Source of the DNA: an uncultured Crocinitomix sp.
Lineage (GTDB): Bacteria; Bacteroidota; Bacteroidia; Flavobacteriales_D; Crocinitomicaceae
Reading direction: 5' to 3'
Assembly (NCBI GenBank): GCA_937136425.1
Contig: CAKZON010000046.1
Span: forward strand, 1 to 47,479
DNA: 47,479 nucleotides
The translations under genes and the position numbers were made by a program. Below the pieces are notes generated by a model. It ran no database searches and was not told where the DNA came from. It saw only the letters and a list, made by a program, of their open reading frames with translations. Of this stretch, positions 16,697-25,343 are shown one piece after another (within the stretch, counting starts at the first letter, position 1; each line of letters begins with the position of its first letter).

Positions 16697-18502
16697 ATGA
16701 TAAAAAAAATACTCTTTGCAACGGCATTAACAATTGCCTTTTCTGCATTTAATCAAGAACAACAATTTATTGGGGGTGGCAACTCACAGGGTGTTTCCGT
16801 TAGTTCTAGTAGTGACGCCAAACTATATGAAGGTGTTTTTGTTGCTTCTGGAGAAAACACCATAAATGGAGCAGGCTTAGAAGCTGACCAAATGGAGGCT
16901 GTCAGATTTCTATCGCAGGCAACCTTTGGCGCTGACCCTGAATTAACATCCTATGTAGTAGATATTGGAATTGAAAAGTGGATAGATGAGCAAATGGCTA
17001 TTCAACCCAACTATTTAACTCCATCTATCAATGAAATTTTCCAAACTACTTTCGAAACTTTTTTAGCTGAAGGAGGCGATTCTGCTGACTTTACAACTCG
17101 ACCAAATTGGGTGCACCTTGATTATGCTTGGTGGGACAATACAATTAAAGGTAAAGATTTGTTGAGGCAAAGAATGGCCTATGCGCTTAGTGAAATCTTT
17201 GTGATTTCAGCTGAATCTACACTAGCTGGATACGGAGAAGCATTAGCAGTGTATTACGACATACTCACTGAAAATGCATTTGGTAATTATAGAGAGGTAT
17301 TAGATAGCGTTACAAGAAACGTTGCAATGGGTACTTATCTAAGTCACTTAAGAAACGCCAAAACAGACACTGTTAATAACACCAATCCTGATGAGAATTA
17401 TGCACGAGAAATAATGCAGCTTTTTAGTATAGGGCTATATGAACTTAATCAAGATGGAACTTTTAAACTTGATGGTGATGGAAACAGCATTCCTACCTAT
17501 AACAATGAAGACATTAAGGAATTTGCAAAAGTATTTACCGGCTTTGGAATTGGAGGCAGAATTGACACTAATGAAGCAACCTTTACAAACAGTATTTACA
17601 TTGCAGATGTGACTAAACCAATGAAAATGTGGGACGAACAGCACGAGCCTGGCGAAAAGCATTTGTTAAATGGTTATATAATTCCAGATGGACAAACAGG
17701 TGATGAAGATATTTCAGATGCTTTGGATCACTTATTTAATCATGAGAATGTTGGGCCATTCATTTCCATCCGTTTAATACAGCATTTTGTAAAATCAAAC
17801 CCCACACCTGAATATGTCTCAGAAATAGCAGCTGTATTTGCTGACAATGGCGCAGGTGTTCGTGGTGATTTAGGTGCGGTTTTAAAAGCTATTTTATTGC
17901 ACCCAGAAGCTCGATCATGCGAATGGATAAATGATGCTTCGCAAGGTAAATTGAGAGAACCCATTTTACGCTACACTACAGTTGCCAGACATTTTGGAGG
18001 TTTCTCTCCTTATGATGATAGATTTTGGAACATCTCTTCTAGTTTTAATGGTGGCGTAGACCAACACCCGCTTCACTCTGCAACTGTTTTTAACTTCTTT
18101 AGCCCAGGGTTTAGCCCTAATGGCGAAATTTCTGAAGCAGGATTAATTGCTCCTGAATTTGAAATTCATAATTCTCGAACAGGTATAAACTATGCAAATT
18201 GGGTTTATTATTGGGTAGAATATGAATACCTATTAGCCTGCAGATCAAGCGACGTGCCTGAAGACAATGACAACGTTGTTGGTACAAATATGACTAGATT
18301 ATATGAGTACTCTAAAGATCCTGACGCATTGCTTGATCAACTCGATCTATTTTTATGTCATGGGCAATTGACGGACAGAACACGCAGTATTATCAAAGCA
18401 ACTTTATTGGAATATCCTCCAACAGTTTCTGGACTTACAGAACGTATTCAATTAGCCAGCTATTTGATATTAATTAGTCCGGACTACAACATTTTAAAAT
18501 AA
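16697..18502 (+). CDS. DUF1800 domain secreted protein
   Basis: A 601-residue exported protein. A signal peptide (MIKKILFATALTIAFSAFNQ) is followed by a DUF1800 domain covering most of the chain. Typical features are RFLSQATFGADPEL (about 75-88), LRQRMAYALSEIFVIS (156-171), NYAREIMQLFSIGLYELNQ (234-252) and HHxN-like elements near FNHENVGPFI. There is no T9SS sorting domain at the end. DUF1800 genes are commonly paired with DUF1501 genes, as here (12 bases downstream), which suggests a functional pair on or outside the cell surface. The biochemical activity is unknown. A CGTAATTT sequence 32 bases upstream may be the promoter. Confidence 0.9.
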   Translation: MIKKILFATALTIAFSAFNQEQQFIGGGNSQGVSVSSSSDAKLYEGVFVASGENTINGAGLEADQMEAVRFLSQATFGADPELTSYVVDIGIEKWIDEQMAIQPNYLTPSINEIFQTTFETFLAEGGDSADFTTRPNWVHLDYAWWDNTIKGKDLLRQRMAYALSEIFVISAESTLAGYGEALAVYYDILTENAFGNYREVLDSVTRNVAMGTYLSHLRNAKTDTVNNTNPDENYAREIMQLFSIGLYELNQDGTFKLDGDGNSIPTYNNEDIKEFAKVFTGFGIGGRIDTNEATFTNSIYIADVTKPMKMWDEQHEPGEKHLLNGYIIPDGQTGDEDISDALDHLFNHENVGPFISIRLIQHFVKSNPTPEYVSEIAAVFADNGAGVRGDLGAVLKAILLHPEARSCEWINDASQGKLREPILRYTTVARHFGGFSPYDDRFWNISSSFNGGVDQHPLHSATVFNFFSPGFSPNGEISEAGLIAPEFEIHNSRTGINYANWVYYWVEYEYLLACRSSDVPEDNDNVVGTNMTRLYEYSKDPDALLDQLDLFLCHGQLTDRTRSIIKATLLEYPPTVSGLTERIQLASYLILISPDYNILK

Positions 18503-18514
18503 GCAAAGCAATCT

Positions 18515-19915
18515 ATGGATAATAATTTTGAAAATTCAAGAAGGAAGTTTTTAAGACAATTGAGTATTGCATCTGCAATGGGCTTTGCTTCGCCATTGTC
18601 GTCATTGGCTAAATTTAAAAGCATTAACTCAGTAATGAGCTCTCCTCCGCCCCCACCATTTGGCAATTACAAAGCCATTGTGTGCGTATTTTTACACGGA
18701 GGAAACGACTCTTACAACATGCTTGTACCCAACACAATGACGGAATACAATCATTACTTTAATACCCGTTCAAATTTAGCCCTCGAACAACCAGACCTTT
18801 TACCAGTTGGTTCTGGCGATTTTGGACTAAACCCTAGTTTACCAGATGTGCGAGACATGTACAATGACGGTGACCTAGCTTTTTTATCTAATATTGGAAC
18901 ATTAGTTGAACCTACAACTGTTGAAAGTTACTATAGCGGTTCTTCTCAAATTCCAATTGGATTATTTTCGCACCTTGACCAATACAAGCATTGGCAATCT
19001 GCTAGAGCACATGAGCGAGTAACTAAAGGATGGGGAGGCTATATGGCAGACCTTTTAGGATCTACCAATACCAATGATAAAATCTCAATGAATGTATCAT
19101 TGTCTGGTACCAATGTTTTTCAAAATGGCATTAATACTACCCCATTTTCAATGAATAATAACGGTCCAACGCTCCCTATTAATTATTATTCCGAATGGGG
19201 GCACAATCAAGATCGCCGTGCAGCAATGGACAGTATTTTAAATTACAATTTTGGGGATCCGTTTCAAAATACGTATGCAAATGTTTTGCATGGATCAATT
19301 GAAGCTGGAGCAGAATTTAAAGAAGCTTTAGACGAAGTACCAGAATTTGTTACTGTTTTTTCAGAAGATAGACTTTCGCAAGAACTAAAAATAATTGCCA
19401 AAACTATTGCAGCAAGAGAAGAACTTGGGTTTGAACGTCAAATTTTCTTTGTTCGTTACGGCGGATGGGATCATCATGACGCCTTAATTACGGAACAAGC
19501 TGAAAAATTGAGTGTTGTAAACAATGCCTTAGTTGAATTTAAAAACGTACTTAACGAGTTAAGCGTTTTTGATGATGTTACAACCTTTGTAGGATCTGAA
19601 TTTGCCCGAAAGCTTTTATCAAATGGTAACGGAAGTGACCACGGATGGGGAGGAAACTCAATCGTTATGGGAGGAAATGTAAATGGAAATCAAATTTACG
19701 GAACTTACCCAACACTTGAAATTGATGGACCAAACTATTTAAATGGAGGAATTATGGTTCCTACAACCGCTGTTGACTCCATGTTTGCAGAACTAGCATT
19801 ATGGTATGGTGTTGAACCTGGCGATTTAGGTACAATCTTCCCTAACCTTGGAAATTTCCATGATTTAGGAGGACTTTCAGCTGATACGCCACCAATTGGA
19901 TTTATGAACATGTAA
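18515..19915 (+). CDS. DUF1501 domain protein with Tat-like signal
   Basis: A 466-residue protein that starts with a twin-arginine-like leader, SRRKFLRQLSIASAMGFASP (residues 8-27), and continues as a DUF1501 domain. DUF1501 is a member of the alkaline phosphatase/sulfatase-like superfamily. Visible conserved elements are CVFLHGGNDSYNMLVP (about 57-72), FVRYGGWDHHDA (about 308-319) and GSDHGWGGNSIVMGG (about 372-386), all compatible with a metal-centred active site. Tat export would deliver a folded, metal-loaded protein to the periplasm. It follows DUF1800 by 12 bases and precedes the T9SS gene by 3. The substrate is unknown. Confidence 0.9.
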   Translation: MDNNFENSRRKFLRQLSIASAMGFASPLSSLAKFKSINSVMSSPPPPPFGNYKAIVCVFLHGGNDSYNMLVPNTMTEYNHYFNTRSNLALEQPDLLPVGSGDFGLNPSLPDVRDMYNDGDLAFLSNIGTLVEPTTVESYYSGSSQIPIGLFSHLDQYKHWQSARAHERVTKGWGGYMADLLGSTNTNDKISMNVSLSGTNVFQNGINTTPFSMNNNGPTLPINYYSEWGHNQDRRAAMDSILNYNFGDPFQNTYANVLHGSIEAGAEFKEALDEVPEFVTVFSEDRLSQELKIIAKTIAAREELGFERQIFFVRYGGWDHHDALITEQAEKLSVVNNALVEFKNVLNELSVFDDVTTFVGSEFARKLLSNGNGSDHGWGGNSIVMGGNVNGNQIYGTYPTLEIDGPNYLNGGIMVPTTAVDSMFAELALWYGVEPGDLGTIFPNLGNFHDLGGLSADTPPIGFMNM

Positions 19916-19918
19916 GCT

Positions 19919-20644
19919 ATGAAGAAATTAATATCCCTTTTTACACTTTTATTGTTGACTAACATATCCATTGGTCAATGCTACCCTGACCGACACAACA
20001 CCTCTTGGTTTGATGGATGGATATCTTGTGAAACAAGTGAAAACCCAAACGAAATAAGAGGCGAAAGTCATTGGATTTCTTATGATTTTGGTCAATTATA
20101 CGAATTGAACGAACTAAAAATCTGGAATATTAACGATCCCGACTTATTATCTAATGGTGCCCAAAACGTTATCATTGATTATTCTGTTGACGGAATTAAT
20201 TGGATTGAATATGGGCAAGAAACTTTCCCAGAAGCAACAGGCATCAACAATTATGAAGGTGAGGTTATAACAGATTTTGAAGGATTAAAAGCGAAACACT
20301 TATTAATCACCGTTGTTGACAATTACGGTGGAGACTGTGTTGGTTTTGCAGAACTGCGTGTGGCTGTAGATTCAGCAAAAAGTGACAATGAAGATATTTG
20401 CATAATAGCAGATGTATACCCCAACCCCATTGTTGACGAATTTTCTGTTTTTCTTGAAAAAAAATGTCTTGGTGATGTTTACATAGCAATTGAAGACGCC
20501 ACAGGGCGAACAGTTATGGCTGAAGAACTCATTAAATTATACGATACCAAAACAATTGACGCAAGCCAATATGGACCTGGAGTATATTTTGTTTGTTTGC
20601 GAAATGGTGAAATAAAAGAACGATACAAAATTGTAAAGCACTAA
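19919..20644 (+). CDS. Discoidin-like T9SS cargo protein
   Basis: A 241-residue secreted protein. After the signal peptide (MKKLISLFTLLLLTNISIGQ) there is a discoidin/F5-8 type C-like beta-sandwich at about 21-145 (HWISYDFGQLYELNELKIWN is diagnostic), and a T9SS type A sorting domain from about 165 (VYPNPIVDEFSVF... GVYFVCLRNGE) to the end. It is the third gene of the DUF1800-DUF1501 operon, 3 bases after DUF1501. The domain order suggests a carbohydrate- or surface-binding protein displayed by the type IX system and working with the other two products. Confidence 0.88.
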   Translation: MKKLISLFTLLLLTNISIGQCYPDRHNTSWFDGWISCETSENPNEIRGESHWISYDFGQLYELNELKIWNINDPDLLSNGAQNVIIDYSVDGINWIEYGQETFPEATGINNYEGEVITDFEGLKAKHLLITVVDNYGGDCVGFAELRVAVDSAKSDNEDICIIADVYPNPIVDEFSVFLEKKCLGDVYIAIEDATGRTVMAEELIKLYDTKTIDASQYGPGVYFVCLRNGEIKERYKIVKH

Positions 20645-20647
20645 GGC

Positions 20648-21247
20648 TTGAAAAAATTTGATTCAATAACCGATTACATTGATAGTCTCACAGAATGGAA
20701 GTCCACAGTTATGCTTTTACGCGAACTTTGTTTAGAGGCAGGTTTTGAAGAAACATTAAAATGGGGAATCCCAACCTATACAATCAACAATAAAAATGTT
20801 GTAGGCATAGGTGCTTTCAAGAATTATGCTGGTCTTTGGTTTTTTAATGGAATATTTCTTAAAGATCCTTATAAAAAATTAATCAATGCCCAAGAAGGCA
20901 CTACCAAAGGATTACTGCAATGGCGATTTCACAACATAGATGAAATTAACCAGCAACAAGTTTTAACATATTTAGCAGAAGCCATTGCAAACGAAAAAGC
21001 TGGATTAAAAATAAAAACGGAGCGCAAAAAAGAACTCATTATACCTCCAGAATTAACACAAGCTCTTTTAAAAGATGAAAACTTATCTTACGCGTTTGAT
21101 AAATTTACACCATTTAAAAAAAGAGAATTTGCCGAACACATTTCCGAAGCAAAAAGAGAAGCCACAAAAACAAAACGTCTTGAAAAGTGTATCCCGCTAA
21201 TACTTTCGGGAACTGGCCTAAATGACAAGTACCGAAACAAATCATAG
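20648..21247 (+). CDS. YdeI/DUF1801-type protein
   Basis: A 199-residue cytosolic protein. The N-terminal half (EETLKWGIPTYTINNKNVVG, then FKNYAGLWFFNGIFLKDP) is a DUF1801-like fold, and the C-terminal part (YAFDKFTPFKKREFAEHISE, then KRLEKCIPLI) is the YdeI/OmpD-associated tail with its helical K-R-x-x-F-x-x-x-I pattern. The start is TTG, 4 bases after the stop of the preceding gene; no ATG occurs before residue 21, so I keep the TTG. It is probably cotranscribed with the DUF1800/DUF1501 operon even though the function looks unrelated. The role of the family is not established. Confidence 0.85.
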   Translation: MKKFDSITDYIDSLTEWKSTVMLLRELCLEAGFEETLKWGIPTYTINNKNVVGIGAFKNYAGLWFFNGIFLKDPYKKLINAQEGTTKGLLQWRFHNIDEINQQQVLTYLAEAIANEKAGLKIKTERKKELIIPPELTQALLKDENLSYAFDKFTPFKKREFAEHISEAKREATKTKRLEKCIPLILSGTGLNDKYRNKS

Positions 21248-21344
21248 CAAAACACTATAATTCAACTCTTTTTTTCGGCACACCCAACCATTGAGTTAGA
21301 ATTCGCGATATAATAGTAATACGAATCCCCAAAATCGCATAATA

Positions 21345-22262
21345 ATGAAATCTTTATTACTAATTAGCACCTTTCTTCTAACTCTTAATTTCGCACTTAG
21401 CCAAGCACCTGATTATTTCAACAATCAACCTTCATGGTTTATTGAACTCCAACATTCTGGCGAAGGAGGAATTGGCTCCTATATGGAAGCCTCAGTAATC
21501 TTAGCATTTGAAAACGAAGTTTACGACGGATACTTTTTAATGAAACGAAAATATGAAAAAGTAGAATATGATGATGGAACAATAACAGCTGGTACTGAAT
21601 CATTAATAAATGTAAGACAAGAAGGTCGTGCGATATACTACTACAATGAAGAAACTGAACTAGATGAATTATTTATTTCATATGAATTAGAAATTGGAGA
21701 TACCGTAAAGGGCAAATTTGGTGACGAAAATTTCCCATTAATCGTTTACGATATAGATTCTGTTCTGGTTGGAGATTCGTATCGAAGACTATTTTACACA
21801 GACGAAACACCTGAAGGCGGAGCAAATCGCAGATTAATTGAAGGAATTGGCTTCCAATATTCAGACGAAGTGCAAATTGGCAATTATTTTGGAGACATCA
21901 ACTACGCCGGGGAAGGCATTGGATTTGACTTAACATTAAACTGCTACGGAGAATACACTGTACCTCTTTGGAACTATCCCGAAGGTGGCGATTGCAATCT
22001 AACATTGAATTTAGAAGAAGAAGAAACACAAACAAATATTAACCTATACCCCAACCCTGCGGTTGATCTAATAAACCTTTCTGCATCAACAAACATTAAA
22101 GTTGTTACAATACAAACTTTAGACGGTGCAATAATAAAGGAAGTTCCAATAAATAAGAATAACGGCCAAATTAACTTGACCGAATTCAGCAAGGGTATTT
22201 ACATTGCTAACATTACCATGGAAAATGGAACTCTTCTATGGAAAAAAATAATCAAGCAATAG
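21345..22262 (+). CDS. T9SS cargo protein of unknown function
   Basis: A 305-residue secreted protein with a signal peptide (MKSLLLISTFLLTLNFALSQ) and a C-terminal T9SS type A sorting domain from about residue 230 (NLYPNPAVDLINLS... GIYIANITMENG...). The middle region, about residues 21-225, is beta-rich with no catalytic motif I recognise. Two cysteines near residues 203 and 216 may form a disulfide. It is likely transcribed alone and ends at the strong bidirectional hairpin at 22273-22306. Confidence 0.85.
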   Translation: MKSLLLISTFLLTLNFALSQAPDYFNNQPSWFIELQHSGEGGIGSYMEASVILAFENEVYDGYFLMKRKYEKVEYDDGTITAGTESLINVRQEGRAIYYYNEETELDELFISYELEIGDTVKGKFGDENFPLIVYDIDSVLVGDSYRRLFYTDETPEGGANRRLIEGIGFQYSDEVQIGNYFGDINYAGEGIGFDLTLNCYGEYTVPLWNYPEGGDCNLTLNLEEEETQTNINLYPNPAVDLINLSASTNIKVVTIQTLDGAIIKEVPINKNNGQINLTEFSKGIYIANITMENGTLLWKKIIKQ

Positions 22263-22272
22263 GTATAATTAT

Positions 22273-22306
22273 AAAAGAGCCTGATAATGAATTATCAGGC
22301 TCTTTT
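22273..22306. terminator. Bidirectional terminator between the T9SS gene and glnN
   Basis: A perfect 16-bp inverted repeat, AAAAGAGCCTGATAAT (22273-22288) with ATTATCAGGCTCTTTT (22291-22306), has a 2-base spacer. T-runs are available in both directions, so it can end both convergent transcripts. Confidence 0.9.
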
Positions 22307-22324
22307 ATCTACTTAGTTTTTATA

Positions 22325-24514
22325 CTATTTCGTAAATAATAACTCACGCAATTTAGGTAAAGGCCAAAGCTCATCATCTACCATAATCTCTAACTTATCT
22401 GCATGGTAACGAATATCATCAAACTTTGACTTAACATCATCACAATAAGCATATGCTTTCTCACGAGTATCTTCCATTGCATTTGCTTTTTTACGATCAG
22501 CAATCATCAAATTCACTGTATCATTCATTACATTAACATGCTTAGAAATAGATTTGATGAAGTTAATTTGTGTTCTAGCCGCTTCACGCCCTTCTTTCTC
22601 ACCTAAAACATCCACCAATCCTTGTGCGTTACTGATCAAAATATTTTGATATTCAATTGCAGCTGGCATAATGTGATTTTTTGCAATATCACCTAATACT
22701 CTCGCTTCAATTTGAATTTTTAAAATATAATTTTCCAACTCTATTTCATGACGAGCTTCCAATTCAACTGGACTTAAAATCCCCAATTTATTAAATAACT
22801 CTTTTACTTCTTTTCTGCTATATACATCCAATGCTCTTGGTGTATCCTTTAAATTGGAAAGACCTCGTTTTGCAGCTTCTTCAACCCACTCTTGTCCGTA
22901 ACCATTTCCTTCAAATCTAATTTTCTTTGAAGCAGTAATTAATTTTTGAAGCTCTCTTAAAATTGCCTCATCCTTTTTATCTCCTCCAGCAATTCGTGCA
23001 TCAACATTCTTTTTAAACTCAACCAATTGGTTTGCCATAATAGTGTTTAACACTGTCATTGCTTGTGCGCAATTTGCTGTAGAACCTACTGCTCTAAACT
23101 CAAATTTATTTCCTGTAAACGCGAAAGGAGATGTTCTATTTCTATCCGTGTTATCTAATAAAATTTGAGGAATTTTTCCAATATTTAGCTTCAACTCAGT
23201 TTTTGCTTCTGGCGTCATTTTACCAGCTAAAATGCTTTCTTCTAAATCATCCAACATTTTGGTTAATTGCGAACCAATAAATACTGAAATAATTGCAGGA
23301 GGCGCTTCATTTGCACCAAGGCGGTGATCATTTCCTGCAGATGCAATTGACGCTCTTAACAAATCTGCATTATCATGAATAGCCATAATGGTATTCACGA
23401 AGAATGTTAAAAACTGCATGTTAGACTTTGGATTTTTACCCGGCTGTAAAAGATTTACACCAGTATCCGTAGCCATTGACCAGTTATTATGCTTACCTGA
23501 CCCATTAATTCCGGCAAATGGTTTTTCATGCAATAAAACTCTAAAATTATGTTTTGCTGCAGTTTTCTCCATCACATCCATTAATAAAAGGTTGTGATCG
23601 TTGGCAATATTCACCTCTTCAAACATTGGTGCACACTCAAACTGATTTGGCGCCACCTCATTATGTCTTGTTGTTACAGGAATTCCCAATAAATGAGACT
23701 CATACTCAAAATCACGCATAAATGCTGTTACACGTTCAGGAATTGAACCAAAATAATGGTCATCTAATTGTTGTCCTTTAGCAGGTGAATGACCAAAAAC
23801 AGCACGTCCTGTCATCATTAAATCAGGTCGTGCATTAAACAATGCTGTATCCACCAAAAAGTATTCTTGCTCCCAACCTAAAGTTGCACCAACACTATTT
23901 ACGTTTTTATCAAAGTATTGACAAACATCTTTTGCAGCATTTTCAACCTCGTGCAAGGCTTTTAATAAAGGCATTTTATAATCTAACGCCTCACCTGTAT
24001 ATGCAATAAAAACAGTTGGAATACATAACGTTTTTCCAATAACGAAAGCTGGAGATGTAGGGTCCCAAGCCGTATACCCTCTAGCTTCAAATGTATTTCT
24101 AATTCCGCCATTAGGGAAAGAAGAAGCATCAGGTTCTTGTTGAACCAATAAATCACCCTCAAATCTCTCAATTGCTTTACCAGGACCAATGGGCTTAAAA
24201 AAACCATCATGCTTTTCAGCAGTTGAACCTGTTAAAGGTTGAAACCAGTGCGTATAATGCGTAGCTCCTTTTGAAATTGCCCAATCCTTCATGGCCGTTG
24301 CAATCTGGTCAGCATGTAATCGATCTACATGTGTTCCTAGTTGAATTGCAGACTTCACCACTTTATATGCGTCTTCTGTTAAACATTCGCGCATTTTATC
24401 TAAGTGAAATGTATTTTCACCAAAATATTCTGAAACTCGGCGATCACCATAATCAACGTGATTAGCTTCTCGGCTTAAAACTTCATCAAGGGCACTTTTT
24501 CTTGAATTGGACAT
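22325..24514 (-). CDS. glnN: Glutamine synthetase type III
   Basis: ATP-dependent synthesis of glutamine from glutamate and ammonium by the type III enzyme, common in Bacteroidota and cyanobacteria. With the ATG at 24514 the product is 729 residues, the standard length; the longer frame begins at a TTG inside the promoter box. GS-III hallmarks are the N-terminal region with EQEYFLVD (metal-binding Glu), FNARPDLMMTGRAVFG, TTRHNEVAPNQFECAP, GINGSGKHNNWSM and NRTSPFAFTGNKFEFR. There are no GlnB-regulated adenylylation features as in GS-I. It is transcribed alone. Confidence 0.95.
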   Translation of the reverse strand: MSNSRKSALDEVLSREANHVDYGDRRVSEYFGENTFHLDKMRECLTEDAYKVVKSAIQLGTHVDRLHADQIATAMKDWAISKGATHYTHWFQPLTGSTAEKHDGFFKPIGPGKAIERFEGDLLVQQEPDASSFPNGGIRNTFEARGYTAWDPTSPAFVIGKTLCIPTVFIAYTGEALDYKMPLLKALHEVENAAKDVCQYFDKNVNSVGATLGWEQEYFLVDTALFNARPDLMMTGRAVFGHSPAKGQQLDDHYFGSIPERVTAFMRDFEYESHLLGIPVTTRHNEVAPNQFECAPMFEEVNIANDHNLLLMDVMEKTAAKHNFRVLLHEKPFAGINGSGKHNNWSMATDTGVNLLQPGKNPKSNMQFLTFFVNTIMAIHDNADLLRASIASAGNDHRLGANEAPPAIISVFIGSQLTKMLDDLEESILAGKMTPEAKTELKLNIGKIPQILLDNTDRNRTSPFAFTGNKFEFRAVGSTANCAQAMTVLNTIMANQLVEFKKNVDARIAGGDKKDEAILRELQKLITASKKIRFEGNGYGQEWVEEAAKRGLSNLKDTPRALDVYSRKEVKELFNKLGILSPVELEARHEIELENYILKIQIEARVLGDIAKNHIMPAAIEYQNILISNAQGLVDVLGEKEGREAARTQINFIKSISKHVNVMNDTVNLMIADRKKANAMEDTREKAYAYCDDVKSKFDDIRYHADKLEIMVDDELWPLPKLRELLFTK

Positions 24515-24532
24515 ATTAAAATCTTTTTTTGG

Positions 24533-24540
24533 CAAATGTA
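24533..24540 (-). promoter_or_regulatory. -7 promoter box of glnN
   Basis: On the minus strand the box reads TACATTTG, an exact TAnnTTTG match, preceded by TTTG after a 22-base spacer as a plausible -33 element. The in-frame TTG at 24535 is part of the box, which supports the ATG at 24514 as start. Confidence 0.65.
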
Positions 24541-24686
24541 AGTCATTTTATAGGGGGTACATCAAAAAAAAGCATCTTTTTTATTAACAACCCCCTATTT
24601 TTATACACGACATCTTGAAAAAACTACAAATTCCAGCAAAAGCTTCCATAGTTTGCCAATTATTCAGTTTAAAAATCACGAAACAA

Positions 24687-24728
24687 GACATTTTGTCACT
24701 TAGAAATAAGAAGCCCTGTCATTTTGAC
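24687..24728. promoter_or_regulatory. Paired dyads upstream of hsp20
   Basis: Two 11-base inverted repeats with the same core CATTTTG occur before hsp20: GACATTTTGTC (24687-24697) and GTCATTTTGAC (24718-24728). Each has 4-bp arms around TTT, and the centres are 31 bases apart, about three helical turns. This arrangement fits binding of a dimeric regulator to one face of the DNA, possibly a heat-shock repressor or activator. Which regulator is unknown. Confidence 0.5.
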
Positions 24729-24804
24729 CTATTTTTTATTCATTTTTACAGTTGGTACTCTATTTGACTTATGAATACCAAACAACAATTAAAAATTTAA
24801 GAAA

Positions 24805-25236
24805 ATGACACTAATAAAGAAAAGACAAGAATTACCTGTATTTGGAGATATGATGGCAAATTTATTTGAAGATAAATTTTTCGAACCAACTCACAGGCAC
24901 AATGCTAGAAACACTCCTTCTGTAAATATTTTTGAAGACAAAAAAGATTTTACGATTCAGCTTGCAGCACCAGGAATGAAAAAGGATGATTTTAAAATTG
25001 ACCTAAAAAAGAACACTTTAAGTATTTCAGCCACTAAAGAAAGTAAGACTGAAAAAAAGGAAGAAAAATATTCTTTGCGCGAATTTAATTACAATTCATT
25101 CCAAAGAGCATTTACACTACCTAAAAATGCGGACAAAGAAGGAATTACAGCACAATATCATGATGGTATTTTAGAAGTAAAGATTGGCAAGAAAGAAAAG
25201 CCAGTAGAAAAAACAAAAACGATTTCGATAAACTAA
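24805..25236 (+). CDS. Small heat shock protein, Hsp20/alpha-crystallin family
   Basis: A 143-residue ATP-independent chaperone (holdase). The alpha-crystallin domain spans about 38-130, with the conserved strand pattern PSVNIFEDKKDFTIQLAAPG (38-57) and FTLPKNADKEGITAQYHDGI (103-122). The C-terminal anchoring IxI motif is Ile140-Ser-Ile142. The short N-terminal arm begins TLIKKRQELPVFGDMM. It is a single-gene transcript with its own terminator. The upstream paired dyads suggest stress control. Confidence 0.95.
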   Translation: MTLIKKRQELPVFGDMMANLFEDKFFEPTHRHNARNTPSVNIFEDKKDFTIQLAAPGMKKDDFKIDLKKNTLSISATKESKTEKKEEKYSLREFNYNSFQRAFTLPKNADKEGITAQYHDGILEVKIGKKEKPVEKTKTISIN

Positions 25237-25281
25237 TTTTTTTTTCATAACTGCTTTTTCAAATTACGAAAAAGTGAATAC

Positions 25282-25315
25282 AAAAAAACCTGCTAAGCAA
25301 TTAGCAGGTTTTTTT
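25282..25315. terminator. Bidirectional terminator after hsp20
   Basis: A 15-bp perfect stem, AAAAAAACCTGCTAA (25282-25296) with TTAGCAGGTTTTTTT (25301-25315) and loop GCAA. It serves hsp20 on the plus strand and the convergent lipoprotein gene on the minus strand. Confidence 0.9.
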
Positions 25316-25343
25316 GTAATATTTAAATAATCTTATTTACCCT

